The notes: generated from the sequence alone by a model not told the origin. A stretch of 64,000 nucleotides of DNA from Candidatus Obscuribacterales bacterium (GCA_020050835.1 JAGVKB010000142.1:1-64000); one strand, 5' to 3'. Counted from the first letter of the stretch, positions 17,429-27,449 are shown. Made by a program: numbers and translations.

Positions 17429-20062
17429 ATGAGAGTTAATTTCGAGCGGCCCGGTGGGCTTGCTCTTATCTCTGCGCTGGTTATAGGCGCACTGGGAACC
17501 ACTACTGCTACTATGCTTTCTGCCGGCGCGCAGCATATGGCAGCCACTACCGGCATCGCCACGCAGAAACCATCTCAGCGCCAGCTGTCCGGCTTCAAAT
17601 CAGCTGATTCGGGCAGTCTGGCAGTGCTGGACACTCACGGCAAAGCAGTCGGGAAGTGTCCGCTCAAACATACAGACGTCAAAGCAAAGATCTCCGGCTA
17701 TGTAGCACGTGTAACAGTCAAACAGACGTTCGAGAATCCATTTAAGGACAAGATCGAAGCGGTCTACACCTTTCCACTCTCAGATTCGGGCGCAGTCGAC
17801 GATATGGTCATGAAGGTCGGCTCAAGGACCATTCATGGCACCATCAAACGCCGGGAAGAAGCGCGCAAAATTTATGACGACGCCAAAGAACAAGGGCATG
17901 TTGCCTCTTTGCTCGATCAAGAACGCACAAACATCTTCACCCAATCAGTGGCTAACATAAGACCGGGAGAAAAGGTCGAGATTACTCTCACTTATGTCGA
18001 TCTGCTTCCATATGAATCCGGCGAATACAGCTTCATCTTTCCGACCGTAGTCGGCCCACGTTTCAATCCCGGCCAGGCAACCGGTCATCAAGGCACGGGC
18101 TGGTCCGCCGATACGTCTCAAGTACCCGACGGCTCCAAGATCACTCCACCGGTCACGCCGCAAGGAACACGCTCCGGACACGATCTTTCGATGGAGGTAT
18201 CGATCGATTCGGGAGTACCGATCAATCAGGTTTCATCAAAGCTGCACGAAGTATCAGTCAATCGAGCCGGAAGCGAGAGTGCCACCATTCAACTAATGGA
18301 TAAAGCTACCATCCCCAACAAAGACTTCGTTCTGTCGTGGTCGGTAGCCGGCGATCGTTTGAAGAGCGGCTATTTGACGCATCGCACCGCTGATACCGGT
18401 TACTTCAGCTTGATGATCCTTCCACCCAAGAGAGTGACTCCGGCCGAAGCAGCGCCTAAAGAGATGGTCTTCCTGATCGATTGCTCCGGCTCGCAATCCG
18501 GGCCACCACTGCAAAAGGCAAAAGAGACGATGGATTACATACTGGATCACATGAATCCGCAAGACACCTTCCAGGTCATATCCTTCAGCAGCCAATTAAA
18601 GACTCTTTTTGACAAACCGGAGATGGCTTCTGATTCCATGAGGCATAAGGCGAAGAAGTTCGTCGCCGACCTGCAGGCCAATGGTGGTACCTGGATTGCA
18701 CCGGCAGTGGAGACGGCTTGTTCTATCCCTGCTGATGACCACAGATTGAGGATCGTAAGCTTCATGACCGATGGATACGTCGGTAATGACTATGAAATCC
18801 TGGGCATGGTCCGCAAACTCAGGGGAACTTCACGCTGGTTTCCCTTCGGCACCGGCAATAGTGTCAACCGGCTCTTGATTGACGGTATGGCCAAGGAAGG
18901 CGGTGGCGAACCTGATTACGTCCTTCTCAACAGCTCGGGCGCAGAGGTCGGAAAGAAATATTACGACCGCATAGCATCACCTGTTCTCACTGACGTGAAA
19001 GTCGATTTCGGTGACCTGGCAGTTAAAGATGTCTTTCCCAACCAGATATCTGATGTCTGGGCGGAGCGCCCGTTGTACATCAAGGGAACATACACCAAGC
19101 CTGGTGCAGGCACCGTGACGATTTCAGGGTTTTCTGGTGGCAAGCCTTATGTGCAGAAATTGGCAGTCACATTTCCGGAGAAGCAATCTGCAAATGCGGC
19201 AATCTCTTCGATCTGGGCAAGGGCAAAAGTAGATCGTCTAGTGTCCGAGGATTATGCCGGAGCGCAGCGAGGCGCACTCAACCCGGAACTCAAAGAGGAA
19301 GTAATCAAGGTAGCTCTCGACCATCACATCATGACAGAGTACACCTCATTCGTCGCAGTCGAGGAAACAGTCATCACAGATGGTGGCACACCGAGAACGA
19401 TCGCCGTACCGGTAGAGATGCCAGAAGGCGTGTCCTACTCAGGAGTTTTCGGAGAAGCTGACGGCGGTTATGGTGGCGCAGGTGGATCGCCATCTCCGGT
19501 CCGCACCCGTTCTATGCACCAGTCATACAAAGCTCATCGGGCTGGCAGACTAAGCAACGTTAGCGCAAGCCTCGGTCGCAGCATTGGTGGCACCCTCGGG
19601 AAGGTGCAGATGCAGAGCGCTGCCGGACAGCCGGCTCCGGTTTCTATCCTTCCTGCTCCGCCGATGCCGGGTGCTCCCAGTTTGGCGGCTCAGGAGTTCC
19701 GCGACGCCAAGGAATCTGAAGCCAGCAAGCCCAAACCACTTACTGCAGCAGATGAGCGCCGGCAAAAGCTGAGTAGAAAACTAGCTCAATCTCTGCAAGG
19801 GCTCACGGAACAGCTGAACAAAGCGGGAAAGGAGGCAAAGATCGCCGGAGTTGAAATTGAAAACGGTAAGGTGACTGTTCAAGTATGGCTTTCGGACAAT
19901 TCCGATGCCGCCCTGGCAAAATTGAAGCGAGCCGGACTGGAAATCATCTTTCAATCAAGCACCGCAAAGATGGTAATCGGCAAGATCCAGTACCAAAAAC
20001 TGGAAGAGCTCGCTCTACTCGATATAGTTCGACTGGTCGAACCGCCAAAAATGGTTAAGTAA
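17429..20062 (+). CDS. VIT and von Willebrand A domain exported protein
   Basis: This 877-residue protein starts at ATG 17429 behind GGAGG. The N-terminus has a signal-like hydrophobic segment (residues 10-35). A VIT domain follows (about 50-180, with VKQTFENPF and EAVYTFPL), then a linker. The vWA domain starts near residue 345 with a complete MIDAS (DCSGS, later a Thr and MTDGY). The C-terminal 200 residues are Gly/Ser/Pro-rich, then mixed. The domain order is that of inter-alpha-trypsin-inhibitor-like bacterial surface proteins. No LPXTG sorting motif or C-terminal membrane anchor is seen. It probably mediates metal-dependent adhesion outside the cell. Confidence 0.92.
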   Translation: MRVNFERPGGLALISALVIGALGTTTATMLSAGAQHMAATTGIATQKPSQRQLSGFKSADSGSLAVLDTHGKAVGKCPLKHTDVKAKISGYVARVTVKQTFENPFKDKIEAVYTFPLSDSGAVDDMVMKVGSRTIHGTIKRREEARKIYDDAKEQGHVASLLDQERTNIFTQSVANIRPGEKVEITLTYVDLLPYESGEYSFIFPTVVGPRFNPGQATGHQGTGWSADTSQVPDGSKITPPVTPQGTRSGHDLSMEVSIDSGVPINQVSSKLHEVSVNRAGSESATIQLMDKATIPNKDFVLSWSVAGDRLKSGYLTHRTADTGYFSLMILPPKRVTPAEAAPKEMVFLIDCSGSQSGPPLQKAKETMDYILDHMNPQDTFQVISFSSQLKTLFDKPEMASDSMRHKAKKFVADLQANGGTWIAPAVETACSIPADDHRLRIVSFMTDGYVGNDYEILGMVRKLRGTSRWFPFGTGNSVNRLLIDGMAKEGGGEPDYVLLNSSGAEVGKKYYDRIASPVLTDVKVDFGDLAVKDVFPNQISDVWAERPLYIKGTYTKPGAGTVTISGFSGGKPYVQKLAVTFPEKQSANAAISSIWARAKVDRLVSEDYAGAQRGALNPELKEEVIKVALDHHIMTEYTSFVAVEETVITDGGTPRTIAVPVEMPEGVSYSGVFGEADGGYGGAGGSPSPVRTRSMHQSYKAHRAGRLSNVSASLGRSIGGTLGKVQMQSAAGQPAPVSILPAPPMPGAPSLAAQEFRDAKESEASKPKPLTAADERRQKLSRKLAQSLQGLTEQLNKAGKEAKIAGVEIENGKVTVQVWLSDNSDAALAKLKRAGLEIIFQSSTAKMVIGKIQYQKLEELALLDIVRLVEPPKMVK

Positions 20063-20089
20063 CTCGCTTGATTGTCCCGACGACGCGAG

Positions 20090-20116
20090 AGAGGGCAGCG
20101 CTAAGCGCTGTCCTCT
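20090..20116 (+). terminator. Hairpin terminator after the VIT/vWA gene
   Basis: AGAGGGCAGCGC (20090-20101) pairs with GCGCTGTCCTCT (20105-20116) with one G-U wobble and a TAA loop, followed by TTC. It lies between convergent genes and may serve both directions. Confidence 0.7.
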
Positions 20117-20127
20117 TTCGTTGAGCC

Positions 20128-20766
20128 CTACTGCTTCTCCGCCTTCATAATCTTGTCGAGCAGCGCGAGCACTCGTCCATCCTGCGGATCGAGCTTCAAT
20201 GCATAACTGAGCTGTTTCTTCGCTTCCAAAATTTGTCCATCAGCGAAGAAAACTTCTCCGAGATGGAACATCGCATTTTCGTAGTCCGGTTTCAAACTCA
20301 AAGCCGCTTTGTACTCTTCAATCGCTGGTTTGAGCTCCTTTTGTGCAGACAGCGCGTTGCCTAAAACCGAATGGTAAACTGCTTGCTTTGAATCTAGCGC
20401 GACGGCCTTTTTCGCTTCCAGCACCGCTTCGGCGGGATTGCCTTTATCCAACAAGACAACGGAAAGATTGGAATGCGCTTGAGGCAACGCCGGATTCAAA
20501 GCAGTCGCTTCCCGCAATGCACTTTCAGCGCCAGCGGCATCACCATGCTGGCGCAGAGCCCAACCTAAATCGTTTTGAGCATCGGCATCCTTTGGATTGT
20601 CCTTCACCCGCTTACGGCAAACATCAACCGAAGGCGATCCCTGGGCGGCAGAATGCCAGCTACCAGACCTACCATCGACTTCGGGGGTCTTTCCCTCTGC
20701 TACCGTGCCAAGCAGAGCCATTGCTCCGCAGACGGCAAATACCGCTCCAAGACGCCTACCCTTCAT
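20128..20766 (-). CDS. Exported TPR protein
   Basis: Translation should begin at ATG 20766, where GAGGT lies six bases upstream. The longer open frame lacks this. The 212-residue protein has a signal peptide (basic MKGRR, hydrophobic to about residue 22, AEG) and four canonical TPRs between residues 55 and 200, with DP and KPDYENA linkers. It is probably periplasmic. The small membrane protein gene at 20810-20995 lies 43 bp upstream on the same strand and is probably co-transcribed. Confidence 0.85.
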   Translation of the reverse strand: MKGRRLGAVFAVCGAMALLGTVAEGKTPEVDGRSGSWHSAAQGSPSVDVCRKRVKDNPKDADAQNDLGWALRQHGDAAGAESALREATALNPALPQAHSNLSVVLLDKGNPAEAVLEAKKAVALDSKQAVYHSVLGNALSAQKELKPAIEEYKAALSLKPDYENAMFHLGEVFFADGQILEAKKQLSYALKLDPQDGRVLALLDKIMKAEKQ

Positions 20767-20809
20767 ATCTACCTCACCAAAAAATTGATTCCAAATTACG
20801 AAATTCGAC

Positions 20810-20995
20810 TTAACCAGGCGGTCCCACGATCGCCACACCAACCAAGAACAATCCGACAACTACCCCAAACAGCGCAAACAGCGTCGATTCAATCAGATCC
20901 TTTGCTTCCATCGAATCTTTGATGAATCGCGCACCGGCGCCGATGAATATTCCTCCCACCACGAACAGCAACACTCTTAAAAGTAGCTGGTCCAT
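20810..20995 (-). CDS. Two-helix small membrane protein
   Basis: The 61-residue protein consists of two hydrophobic helices (residues 4-22 and 39-57) joined by a charged loop (KDSMEAKDLIES). GGGTGG lies a few bases upstream of ATG. It precedes the exported TPR gene by 43 bp and may be part of its operon. No family is recognised. Confidence 0.65.
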   Translation of the reverse strand: MDQLLLRVLLFVVGGIFIGAGARFIKDSMEAKDLIESTLFALFGVVVGLFLVGVAIVGPPG

Positions 20996-21177
20996 TTTGC
21001 CACCCGATTGTACTAGCCAAGCGTCAGCCGCGCTCGGCGAGCTTCCAGCGCCCAGATATTAGCATGCCTAGGGTTTTGTTGATTTAGACTTAGTCGGCAA
21101 GGTTAGATGACCGGCCAGAGCTACGGTTACCGCTCACCAAGGTGGAGAGTACAGCGGCGACGATTGCTTACCTTGAT

Positions 21178-22428
21178 TTAGGGATCGGGCTGATGGCGGC
21201 TGGGAAAACCTGGACTGACCTGATCATTTTCAATTATCACCGGCAGCCGGCGCCGGCCCCAGTTGCCCTTATATTGCTCGAAGACGCCGGCGACTTTACC
21301 ATCACAAAATGAGCACCGATCGGCCTGTAAGCGATAGACTCCCAGCTCGAACCAGTCTCGCTCAATCAATACTTCTTTGCATTGCGGACAGTACGTGCTC
21401 TGCCGCTCGACATCATAAACGTTGCCGACGTAAGCGTACTTGATACCGGCTTTAAGGGCCTGCTCGCGAGCACGTATTAGCGTTGCGTGCGGAGTAGCCG
21501 GTCGATTCATCAATTTGAAGTCCGGATGGAACGCCGTGAAATGTATCGGCACATCGTCTCCGACATTTTCAATCAGCCAGTCGCACATTCTGGCCGTCTC
21601 CTCCGGTGAATCATTTTCTTCCGGGATCATCAAATTCGTTATCTCGAACCAGACATCGCTTTCGTGCTTCAACCACTTAAGTGTGTCGAGCACCGGCTCG
21701 AGATGCGAGAGACTCAGGTGCTGATAGAAGACTTCCGTAAACGCCTTCAAATCCACATTTGCCGCATCCATTACCGAGTAAAACTCCGGGCGGGCCGCCG
21801 GACTGATGTAACCGGCTGTCACTGCGATCGTTTTGACTCCACGCTCATGGCAGGCTTTGGCAGCATCGATTGCATATTCGGCCCAGATCACCGGATCGTT
21901 ATAGGTGAATGCCACGCTGCGGCATTCGAGTTTTACTGCTGCTGCCGCTATCTGGTCAGGAGTAGCATGCTCACTTAACGACGCGACCTCTCTCGACTTG
22001 CTGATCGACCAATTCTGACAAAATCTGCATCCGAGATTGCAGCCGGCGGTTCCAAATGACAGCACGCTTGTGCCCGGCAAAAAATGATTGAGCGGCTTCT
22101 TTTCGACCGGATCAACACAGAATCCGGTGCTGTAGCCATAAGTAGTGAGGATCATTTGACCAGACTGATTCTGCCTGACAAAGCAGAAACCGCGATCTCC
22201 ATCCTTCAATACGCAAGCTCGCGGACAGAGGTCGCAATAGATGCGCGCGCCATTATCCACTTCATGCCAGTATCGTCCGGGATAGCGACCGCTCAAATCT
22301 TCCGGATTCGCAGGCTTCTCATGCGCGATCTCTTCCATCGCCGCAAGAGCCTGCGCTTGTTTCAACTCTTCTGTTTTAATGAGATCGTCCGGTTCGCTTC
22401 CAGTCGACCCGCTTAGACAGCCACTCAT
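21178..22428 (-). CDS. amrS: AmmeMemoRadiSam-system radical SAM enzyme
   Basis: This 416-residue radical SAM protein carries the 4Fe-4S cluster motif C130-x3-C134-x2-C137 (GCNLGCRFCQNW). Upstream is a cysteine cluster CDLCPRAC (65-72) and C82. The C-terminus adds CPQC and CSFC, likely a zinc or second-cluster site. The ribosome site is weak, and the first 40 residues are poorly conserved in appearance, so the start could be later. The partners that give the family its name (AMMECR1 and MEMO1-like proteins) are not in the window. The substrate is unknown. Confidence 0.9.
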   Translation of the reverse strand: MSGCLSGSTGSEPDDLIKTEELKQAQALAAMEEIAHEKPANPEDLSGRYPGRYWHEVDNGARIYCDLCPRACVLKDGDRGFCFVRQNQSGQMILTTYGYSTGFCVDPVEKKPLNHFLPGTSVLSFGTAGCNLGCRFCQNWSISKSREVASLSEHATPDQIAAAAVKLECRSVAFTYNDPVIWAEYAIDAAKACHERGVKTIAVTAGYISPAARPEFYSVMDAANVDLKAFTEVFYQHLSLSHLEPVLDTLKWLKHESDVWFEITNLMIPEENDSPEETARMCDWLIENVGDDVPIHFTAFHPDFKLMNRPATPHATLIRAREQALKAGIKYAYVGNVYDVERQSTYCPQCKEVLIERDWFELGVYRLQADRCSFCDGKVAGVFEQYKGNWGRRRLPVIIENDQVSPGFPSRHQPDP

Positions 22429-22540
22429 GGCAGTAGCCCCGGCAAACCATTTACCTTGTGGAGACAGGCTCCACCCACATACATCTTATCGCGCCGGAAC
22501 ACAGAAGTATCAGCAGTACAAACTTTTGAGACGGAGTAAT

Positions 22541-22975
22541 CTAGCTTGCCACAGCCGTAGCCGATCGACGGCCTCGCCGCTCTTCTGCGAAACTGTCCAA
22601 AGTGAGCTTAGACTCCATCAGACTGAGCATCGTCACAAACAGCTCATCGTCCGGCTGTCCTTTGCAGTAAAACGCATCCGCTCCAGCTTCCATCGCCCGA
22701 CCGGCAAACCCGTCCTCAAACCAATGGCTGCGACTGCATACGATGATTCGGCAGAGCGGAAATCTTCTTTTCACTTCCCGAATCAAAGATACATACGGGA
22801 CTCCAGCCATCAACGGATCTATGATTGCTAAATCCGGAGATTCATATTCATCGTCATAAGGCACGGCATCGCAAGCTCGAGTCCGACCGGCCATTCCCAG
22901 CCCTCTAAGCCAGAACTTCAATCCCAGCGCATAAATTCGATCATCATCGATGATTAGTACATGTAGCCGTTTCAT
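22541..22975 (-). CDS. Stand-alone receiver domain protein
   Basis: ATG 22975, behind AGGGTGG, gives a 144-residue protein that is a single response-regulator receiver: D10-D11-D12 pocket, phospho-acceptor D53 (LAIIDPL), S82 in the Thr/Ser position and K105 (FYCKG). The region after residue 120 is only a charged tail (EERRGRR), so there is no output domain. Such CheY-like proteins act by protein contact. The longer frame upstream to 23098 lacks a ribosome site. No kinase is adjacent. Confidence 0.85.
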   Translation of the reverse strand: MKRLHVLIIDDDRIYALGLKFWLRGLGMAGRTRACDAVPYDDEYESPDLAIIDPLMAGVPYVSLIREVKRRFPLCRIIVCSRSHWFEDGFAGRAMEAGADAFYCKGQPDDELFVTMLSLMESKLTLDSFAEERRGRRSATAVAS

Positions 22976-23685
22976 TACCAGAACCACCCTTTCCAACAGC
23001 GCGCACAACTTCCCCGCCGCACCGCCGGGTAATCCCAAAACCACGCAAACACGAGCCCGAGCGATACTTCTTTTATCCGCCACATTTCGGTCGGGCACTC
23101 ATACCAGACTAGCGGTCCGATCAAAAACCGCACATCCCGCGTTAGTGGTATTTCATAGAACTCGATCAGGTTATCAGCACATAGCTAAACCTCTCTCAAC
23201 TGTTTTGGCACTATCCTCAAAACGGCCTGCACCGCCTGTAATGGCACGACGTCAACATGAGTCTCCAAGCGCATTTCGGAGAAAGAAATTGCATCGCAAA
23301 CGGCGGTCTCGTCACAACCGACACAAGGTTCTTGCGGCAGCTCTTTAGACTGCCGTCCACAGTGAACCACCAGACAAATCATTAGCTCGGCGAAAACTTA
23401 ATGCTCGCTCGAACAATTGGCTAAAATTCTGCTCCAGAACATTAATGTTCGATCTCGGTCAACAACCGTCTAATTCTTCCAATTTTCGTATAGATAAGAT
23501 ATGTCGGCAAACGCGCTCTTTGAGGTCTGTACTTACCTCTGGACCGCCGCTGCCAGCGACGGAAAGCCAAGCCAGAGCAGCCATCGCGCGGCAGAGCAGG
23601 CTTGACAAGGCGATAACTGCCAGCTGACAATGGAATCTACAAAGTTCCGCGGTTAGGTTGGCGCGGAGGTTAAACCCAATCCCTT
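22976..23685. other. 710-bp gap without a convincing gene
   Basis: Only short unsupported frames occur here. The best is a 65-codon minus-strand frame (23185-23382) with a Cys-rich middle but no ribosome site. A GGAGGT at 23657-23662 lies 23 bp before the ATG at 23686, farther than usual. No structured RNA was recognised. Confidence 0.4.
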
Positions 23686-25686
23686 ATGGTTTCAGATAGC
23701 ACTCAAAAAAAGCCCGAGCCAAAGCCTGATGCTCAAGATCATCAGCCCGAGCTAGAGCACAAGGACGCAGACGAGAATTGGCTTGCCAGCAAGAACGGCC
23801 TGCTCGGTCTGGTAATCGACGAAGTGAAAGAGCATGTTGATTCGGTGGTAACAGCCGTTGAATCGTGGGTTAAGGTTGACGACAGCACTTTCAAGAATAA
23901 GAACGGGCAGACAGTCACCGTCGTGGACTCAAAACAACAGGAGCAAAAGTCCGCTGCCGTTTTTGAATACGATTGGAATCAACTTAGCTGGGCCAGCCTG
24001 TTCGCTTCGGAGCACGCCGGTCAGCAGATCGGCTCCGAAAGCAAGAACGATGGCAAGACACAAAGCGCCAAACGACAAACTACCGAGCTTGGTGACGGAA
24101 CGAAGATAACCAGGGACGGATCAATTGAATTTTCATCCGCTGGAGCCGAAACAGATGATTCGAAGAGGCACATTGTGCACGAATGGACAGACGAGCACGG
24201 TGAAAAGCATCGCGTCGAGCTGAAAAACGGCTGTGCTTATCACAATAACACCGAGGTCTCTGCCTCGAAAATAACCAGAAAGACCGGGGAACAGACGACC
24301 ACAATTGAAAAAAATTCAAGCCACGCGATTTCGGTCCAAGACGCTCTCGGTATCTTCAATCAGATTCTCACCGCCGATGGTCTCCTGCGAACGCTGCAAA
24401 TTAACGGGCAATCCTGGAAATTCGAAGGCAAGGATAATCAATGGTCGCTTAAGGACTGCTCGACCGGCGAACAAAAAGCACAGATAACTGACAACGGCTT
24501 GTGTGTTGGTAAGCCGGATGATCCTCTGCTAACCCTACTTAACCCGGGCAAGAAGGTCGACTTGGACCTGCTGCATTCCTTGAAGAATCAAGGTGTGCTG
24601 GTAGACAAGGAAGGACACATGGGCACCATCTTACAGGATGGAACGATCGTTCGATTGACCACTATCAAACAAGGAGACAAGGAAGTCGACATCGTTTCGT
24701 TGACAAAGGGCGATCTCGAAATTCAAATCTCGGAGGATGGTCGTCACATACGCATGCGCCAGGGTAAAGGTCCCTGGCATGAAGTTGCTGGCGATCAGCT
24801 ACCGAAGGAGCTCAGAAAACACATCGATGGTGACAATATTCACCTCGACGGGAAGAAAAGCTTTGATTTCAAACACCGGCGCATAACCTGTGACGAGCCG
24901 GGTCGCGGCCGCCGAGTGCTTTGGGAGTCCAAAGGCGGAAAGTGCTCTGTCGTTCACATTGAGGACGGCCCGGTCGTCACCGTCAAGGACAATCAGTTCG
25001 AATTTCGCGATCCCAAGCACGAGGAAAAGAGCCCAGTCAATTGGGATGTCCGGACGAAGTCGCTCACGACGCCGCTTGGAACTATCTATTCCGACAAAAC
25101 TGAATTTAGAACAGGCAATGTCTTTTACACTGACGGCAGCGGCAGTTTCTTAAACGCCAACGGAACCCGCGATATCGTGAACCGAAACGGCGACTACTGT
25201 GCCGCCGACGGCACCAGAATTAACGCCGACGGCACTGTCAGATGCGGCGACGGCAAAACATTCAGCAACGCTTACGGCTCATCCGTTCAAGAAGGACTTG
25301 TAATCGGCTCTCCCGAGCATGCAGCTGCTGTTGCCGGGCAGGCAGACACAATTGCAGCCATAGTGGCGGGGAAAGCGCTGATTGACTTCAACGACATCCA
25401 ACAATTATCGGATCAGCAAGGAAATGTGTCCGGATTAATCGCCATCTGTATGGGTCACGGCGATTTAGGCTCTGTCGTTAGGCTACTGTCAGCGATGAGT
25501 AGGCTCTCAGAAGCTCTCGCCTACGCCGTGCCGCGTGCTCAAGCCTGCGAAGTTGCCCGACAAATGGGGATTTTTGCTCCCGGTTTGATTCAAGAGATGG
25601 AAGCCAATATTTACGGCAAGTCTCCACTGCAAGCCGTCCGCTCCGACCTGGAATTCCACGGGTTGCTCAAGAAACAAGATGCTTAG
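23686..25686 (+). CDS. Large DG-rich hypothetical protein
   Basis: The 666-residue protein has no signal peptide or membrane segment. It is acidic and rich in Lys, Asp and Gly, with many short beta-type repeats containing DG or NG turns (TDGSGSF, NANGTR, NRNGDY, AADGTR, NADGTV at about 482-525). This suggests stacked beta-hairpins as in Rhs/YD-like or other extracellular repeat proteins. The last 130 residues are helical. The family is not recognised. The stop codon touches the 93-bp tandem repeat that follows. Confidence 0.82.
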   Translation: MVSDSTQKKPEPKPDAQDHQPELEHKDADENWLASKNGLLGLVIDEVKEHVDSVVTAVESWVKVDDSTFKNKNGQTVTVVDSKQQEQKSAAVFEYDWNQLSWASLFASEHAGQQIGSESKNDGKTQSAKRQTTELGDGTKITRDGSIEFSSAGAETDDSKRHIVHEWTDEHGEKHRVELKNGCAYHNNTEVSASKITRKTGEQTTTIEKNSSHAISVQDALGIFNQILTADGLLRTLQINGQSWKFEGKDNQWSLKDCSTGEQKAQITDNGLCVGKPDDPLLTLLNPGKKVDLDLLHSLKNQGVLVDKEGHMGTILQDGTIVRLTTIKQGDKEVDIVSLTKGDLEIQISEDGRHIRMRQGKGPWHEVAGDQLPKELRKHIDGDNIHLDGKKSFDFKHRRITCDEPGRGRRVLWESKGGKCSVVHIEDGPVVTVKDNQFEFRDPKHEEKSPVNWDVRTKSLTTPLGTIYSDKTEFRTGNVFYTDGSGSFLNANGTRDIVNRNGDYCAADGTRINADGTVRCGDGKTFSNAYGSSVQEGLVIGSPEHAAAVAGQADTIAAIVAGKALIDFNDIQQLSDQQGNVSGLIAICMGHGDLGSVVRLLSAMSRLSEALAYAVPRAQACEVARQMGIFAPGLIQEMEANIYGKSPLQAVRSDLEFHGLLKKQDA

Positions 25687-25687
25687 C

Positions 25688-25900
25688 GCGCAGGGCGAGT
25701 GGAACGAGCCCGGTTATGTTCCGGAGTTTAGCGTAGCGCAGGAAAGCGAGGAGCTTTCCGGAGTGGAGCGTCGACTACGCGCGCAGGGCGAGCGGCACGA
25801 GCCCGGTTATGTTCCGGCGTTTAGCGTAGCGCAGGAAAGCGAGGAGCTTTCCGGAGTGGAGCGTCGACTACGCGCGCAGGGCGAGTGGAACGAGCCCGGA
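25688..25900. repeat. 93-bp tandem repeat, 2.3 copies, with internal hairpins
   Basis: Copies start at 25688, 25781 and 25874 (the last is 26-27 bases). Copies 1 and 2 differ at three positions. Each full unit has GGAAAGC-gagga-GCTTTCC (25741-25759 and 25834-25852), flanked by GCGTAG and CTACGC. The units resemble palindromic intergenic (REP-like) elements. They fill the space between the stop codons of two convergent genes. The plus strand is open through the repeats (31 residues per unit), but I regard this as incidental. Confidence 0.85.
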
Positions 25901-25903
25901 GCG

Positions 25904-26551
25904 CTAATAATATAGATTCCCCCAAACCTGCTCGAGCTCATCCATCTGGCGATAGAGAATATTTTGCTCGTGCTTGTCCCTGGCACAATAAGCTTGCCAG
26001 TAAAGCTCCCACCAATCCTGATAAGCCTTCTCTTTACCAACTTGTGATTCTTGATGAAGCACTTCCTGACCCAACACAACCGGTTGCAGGAAACAGCCGT
26101 GCTCGCCGCAGGAAGGCCCTGCAAAATCAGCCGGTTTAACCATTGCGCCCTTGGTTTTCCAAGCACCAGACAGCTTGTACTGAGTGGCCGGATAGAGGTG
26201 TTTGACGTCCATCAGAAAGATATCATCCGCTCGGCGGCAGCCTTCGGGATGAAACTCCACGACTCCCGATTCGGGAAACGCCTCCTTCGGCATTATCTGT
26301 TTTCCGGCTTCATCTGCGACTAGAACGTAACCAGGGAAGGAAGTGATTAACTTATCGAACAGCGCCTGGTGTATCCGTTTCCACAGCTGTTTGGTCAGCT
26401 TAAACTGATTTCCGTCAGCGACCTTCAAGGCATAAGTTACCGTCTTGAAGCATTTAGCCAGCTTATATAGGTTCGGCGCATCGCCGTTCTTGTCCAGAGA
26501 AATGTAATAGTGATATGACTCATCAAGAGCCAGCTTCTGTCGACGATCCAT
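25904..26551 (-). CDS. Hypothetical protein with Cys motif
   Basis: From ATG 26551 this is a 215-residue soluble protein. A TTG at 26644 would add 31 residues of unlikely sequence, so the start is uncertain. It has a YHYYISLDKNG segment, a central strand-rich part and a PSCGEHGCF motif near residue 150. The end is Trp/Tyr-rich and helical (YQDWWELYWQAYCARDK). No family is recognised. It lies downstream of kdsC on the same strand with a 134-bp gap, which does not establish a link. Confidence 0.75.
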   Translation of the reverse strand: MDRRQKLALDESYHYYISLDKNGDAPNLYKLAKCFKTVTYALKVADGNQFKLTKQLWKRIHQALFDKLITSFPGYVLVADEAGKQIMPKEAFPESGVVEFHPEGCRRADDIFLMDVKHLYPATQYKLSGAWKTKGAMVKPADFAGPSCGEHGCFLQPVVLGQEVLHQESQVGKEKAYQDWWELYWQAYCARDKHEQNILYRQMDELEQVWGNLYY

Positions 26552-26685
26552 CCTCTCAATCGCCCCCCTGAAAGTACCTTGAACCTGGGTTAACCCAGCA
26601 CTGTCTTTATACCCAGAGGATTGCTTTATAACCGGACTCTTCAAGAAGCGCTGCCAAGCCCGCTTCTAATTGCTGCGGATTTTAC

Positions 26686-27246
26686 TCATAGACTGATGTC
26701 GAACTCGGATAATGCGTTATCCCAAAGCCCCTGCGCTTGCAATATAAGCTCGACCGCTTCTCTGACGGCACCCTCTCCCCCTCTGGCGCTTGTCACGAAG
26801 TGAGCAGCCGCCTTAACCTCCGGGCGAGCGTTCGCAACGGCAATAGCCAGGCCGGCTCTCTTCAAGAGAGGAACATCAGTCAGATCGTCGCCGATGAACG
26901 CTACCGACTGATCGGCAACTCCGGCGTCGCGCAAAATCTCCTCATATGCAGATTGTTTTTTCAGCAAGCCTTGATAGACGTATGTAAACTTGAGTTGGCG
27001 TGCCCGTTCGCTGAGCGCCGGCGACTGGCGACCGCTAATTACTCCGGTCCGGATCCCTACGACATGGCAGAAGTGCAGCCCAAGCCCATCCTGCGCATTA
27101 AATCCCTTTGTTTCGAAGATCTCGCCATCCGGTCCCGGCAGATAGAACAGAAGACCATTGGTGAGAACGCCATCGACGTCCATCAATAGCACCTTAACCT
27201 TCGCAGCGCATTCCTTGAGAGATTGGTTCATTTCCACAGCTTGCAT
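26686..27246 (-). CDS. kdsC: KDO-8-phosphate phosphatase (HAD family)
   Basis: KdsC hydrolyses 3-deoxy-D-manno-octulosonate 8-phosphate to KDO, a step in LPS inner-core synthesis. The 186-residue cap-less HAD protein has motif I DVDGVLTNG (nucleophile Asp in LLMDVDG), motif II ISGR, the catalytic Lys in the LLKKQSAY region and motif IV FIGDDLTDVPLL. AAGGA lies seven bases upstream. The gene implies an LPS-type outer membrane. The neighbouring genes are not KDO genes. A different C0-HAD phosphatase is the main alternative. Confidence 0.92.
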   Translation of the reverse strand: MQAVEMNQSLKECAAKVKVLLMDVDGVLTNGLLFYLPGPDGEIFETKGFNAQDGLGLHFCHVVGIRTGVISGRQSPALSERARQLKFTYVYQGLLKKQSAYEEILRDAGVADQSVAFIGDDLTDVPLLKRAGLAIAVANARPEVKAAAHFVTSARGGEGAVREAVELILQAQGLWDNALSEFDISL

Positions 27247-27449
27247 TTCAAATTCCTTTACCGGAGCGTTTCGCTCTATTCTAATGCCAGAAGCTCAAAA
27301 TACCGGCACCGACCAAAACGTCAAAAACAATTGCCAAACAAATCTTCGGCTTGACCGTCGTCCGACAGCCGCCCGGAAGGCGGGTATAAGATCGACAGAC
27401 CCAGTAACTAACGTCCTTCCGAGACTGCAACCGAAAAAAGGTGCCGCCA

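Noticed and set aside
23185-23382. 65-codon minus-strand frame with PCVGCDETAVC
   Set aside because: No ribosome site, no recognisable family, and chance frames of this length are common in a 710-bp gap.
25679-25915. 78-codon plus-strand frame through the 93-bp repeats
   Set aside because: It exists only because 93 is divisible by three. It has no ribosome site and the sequence is a non-coding repeat.
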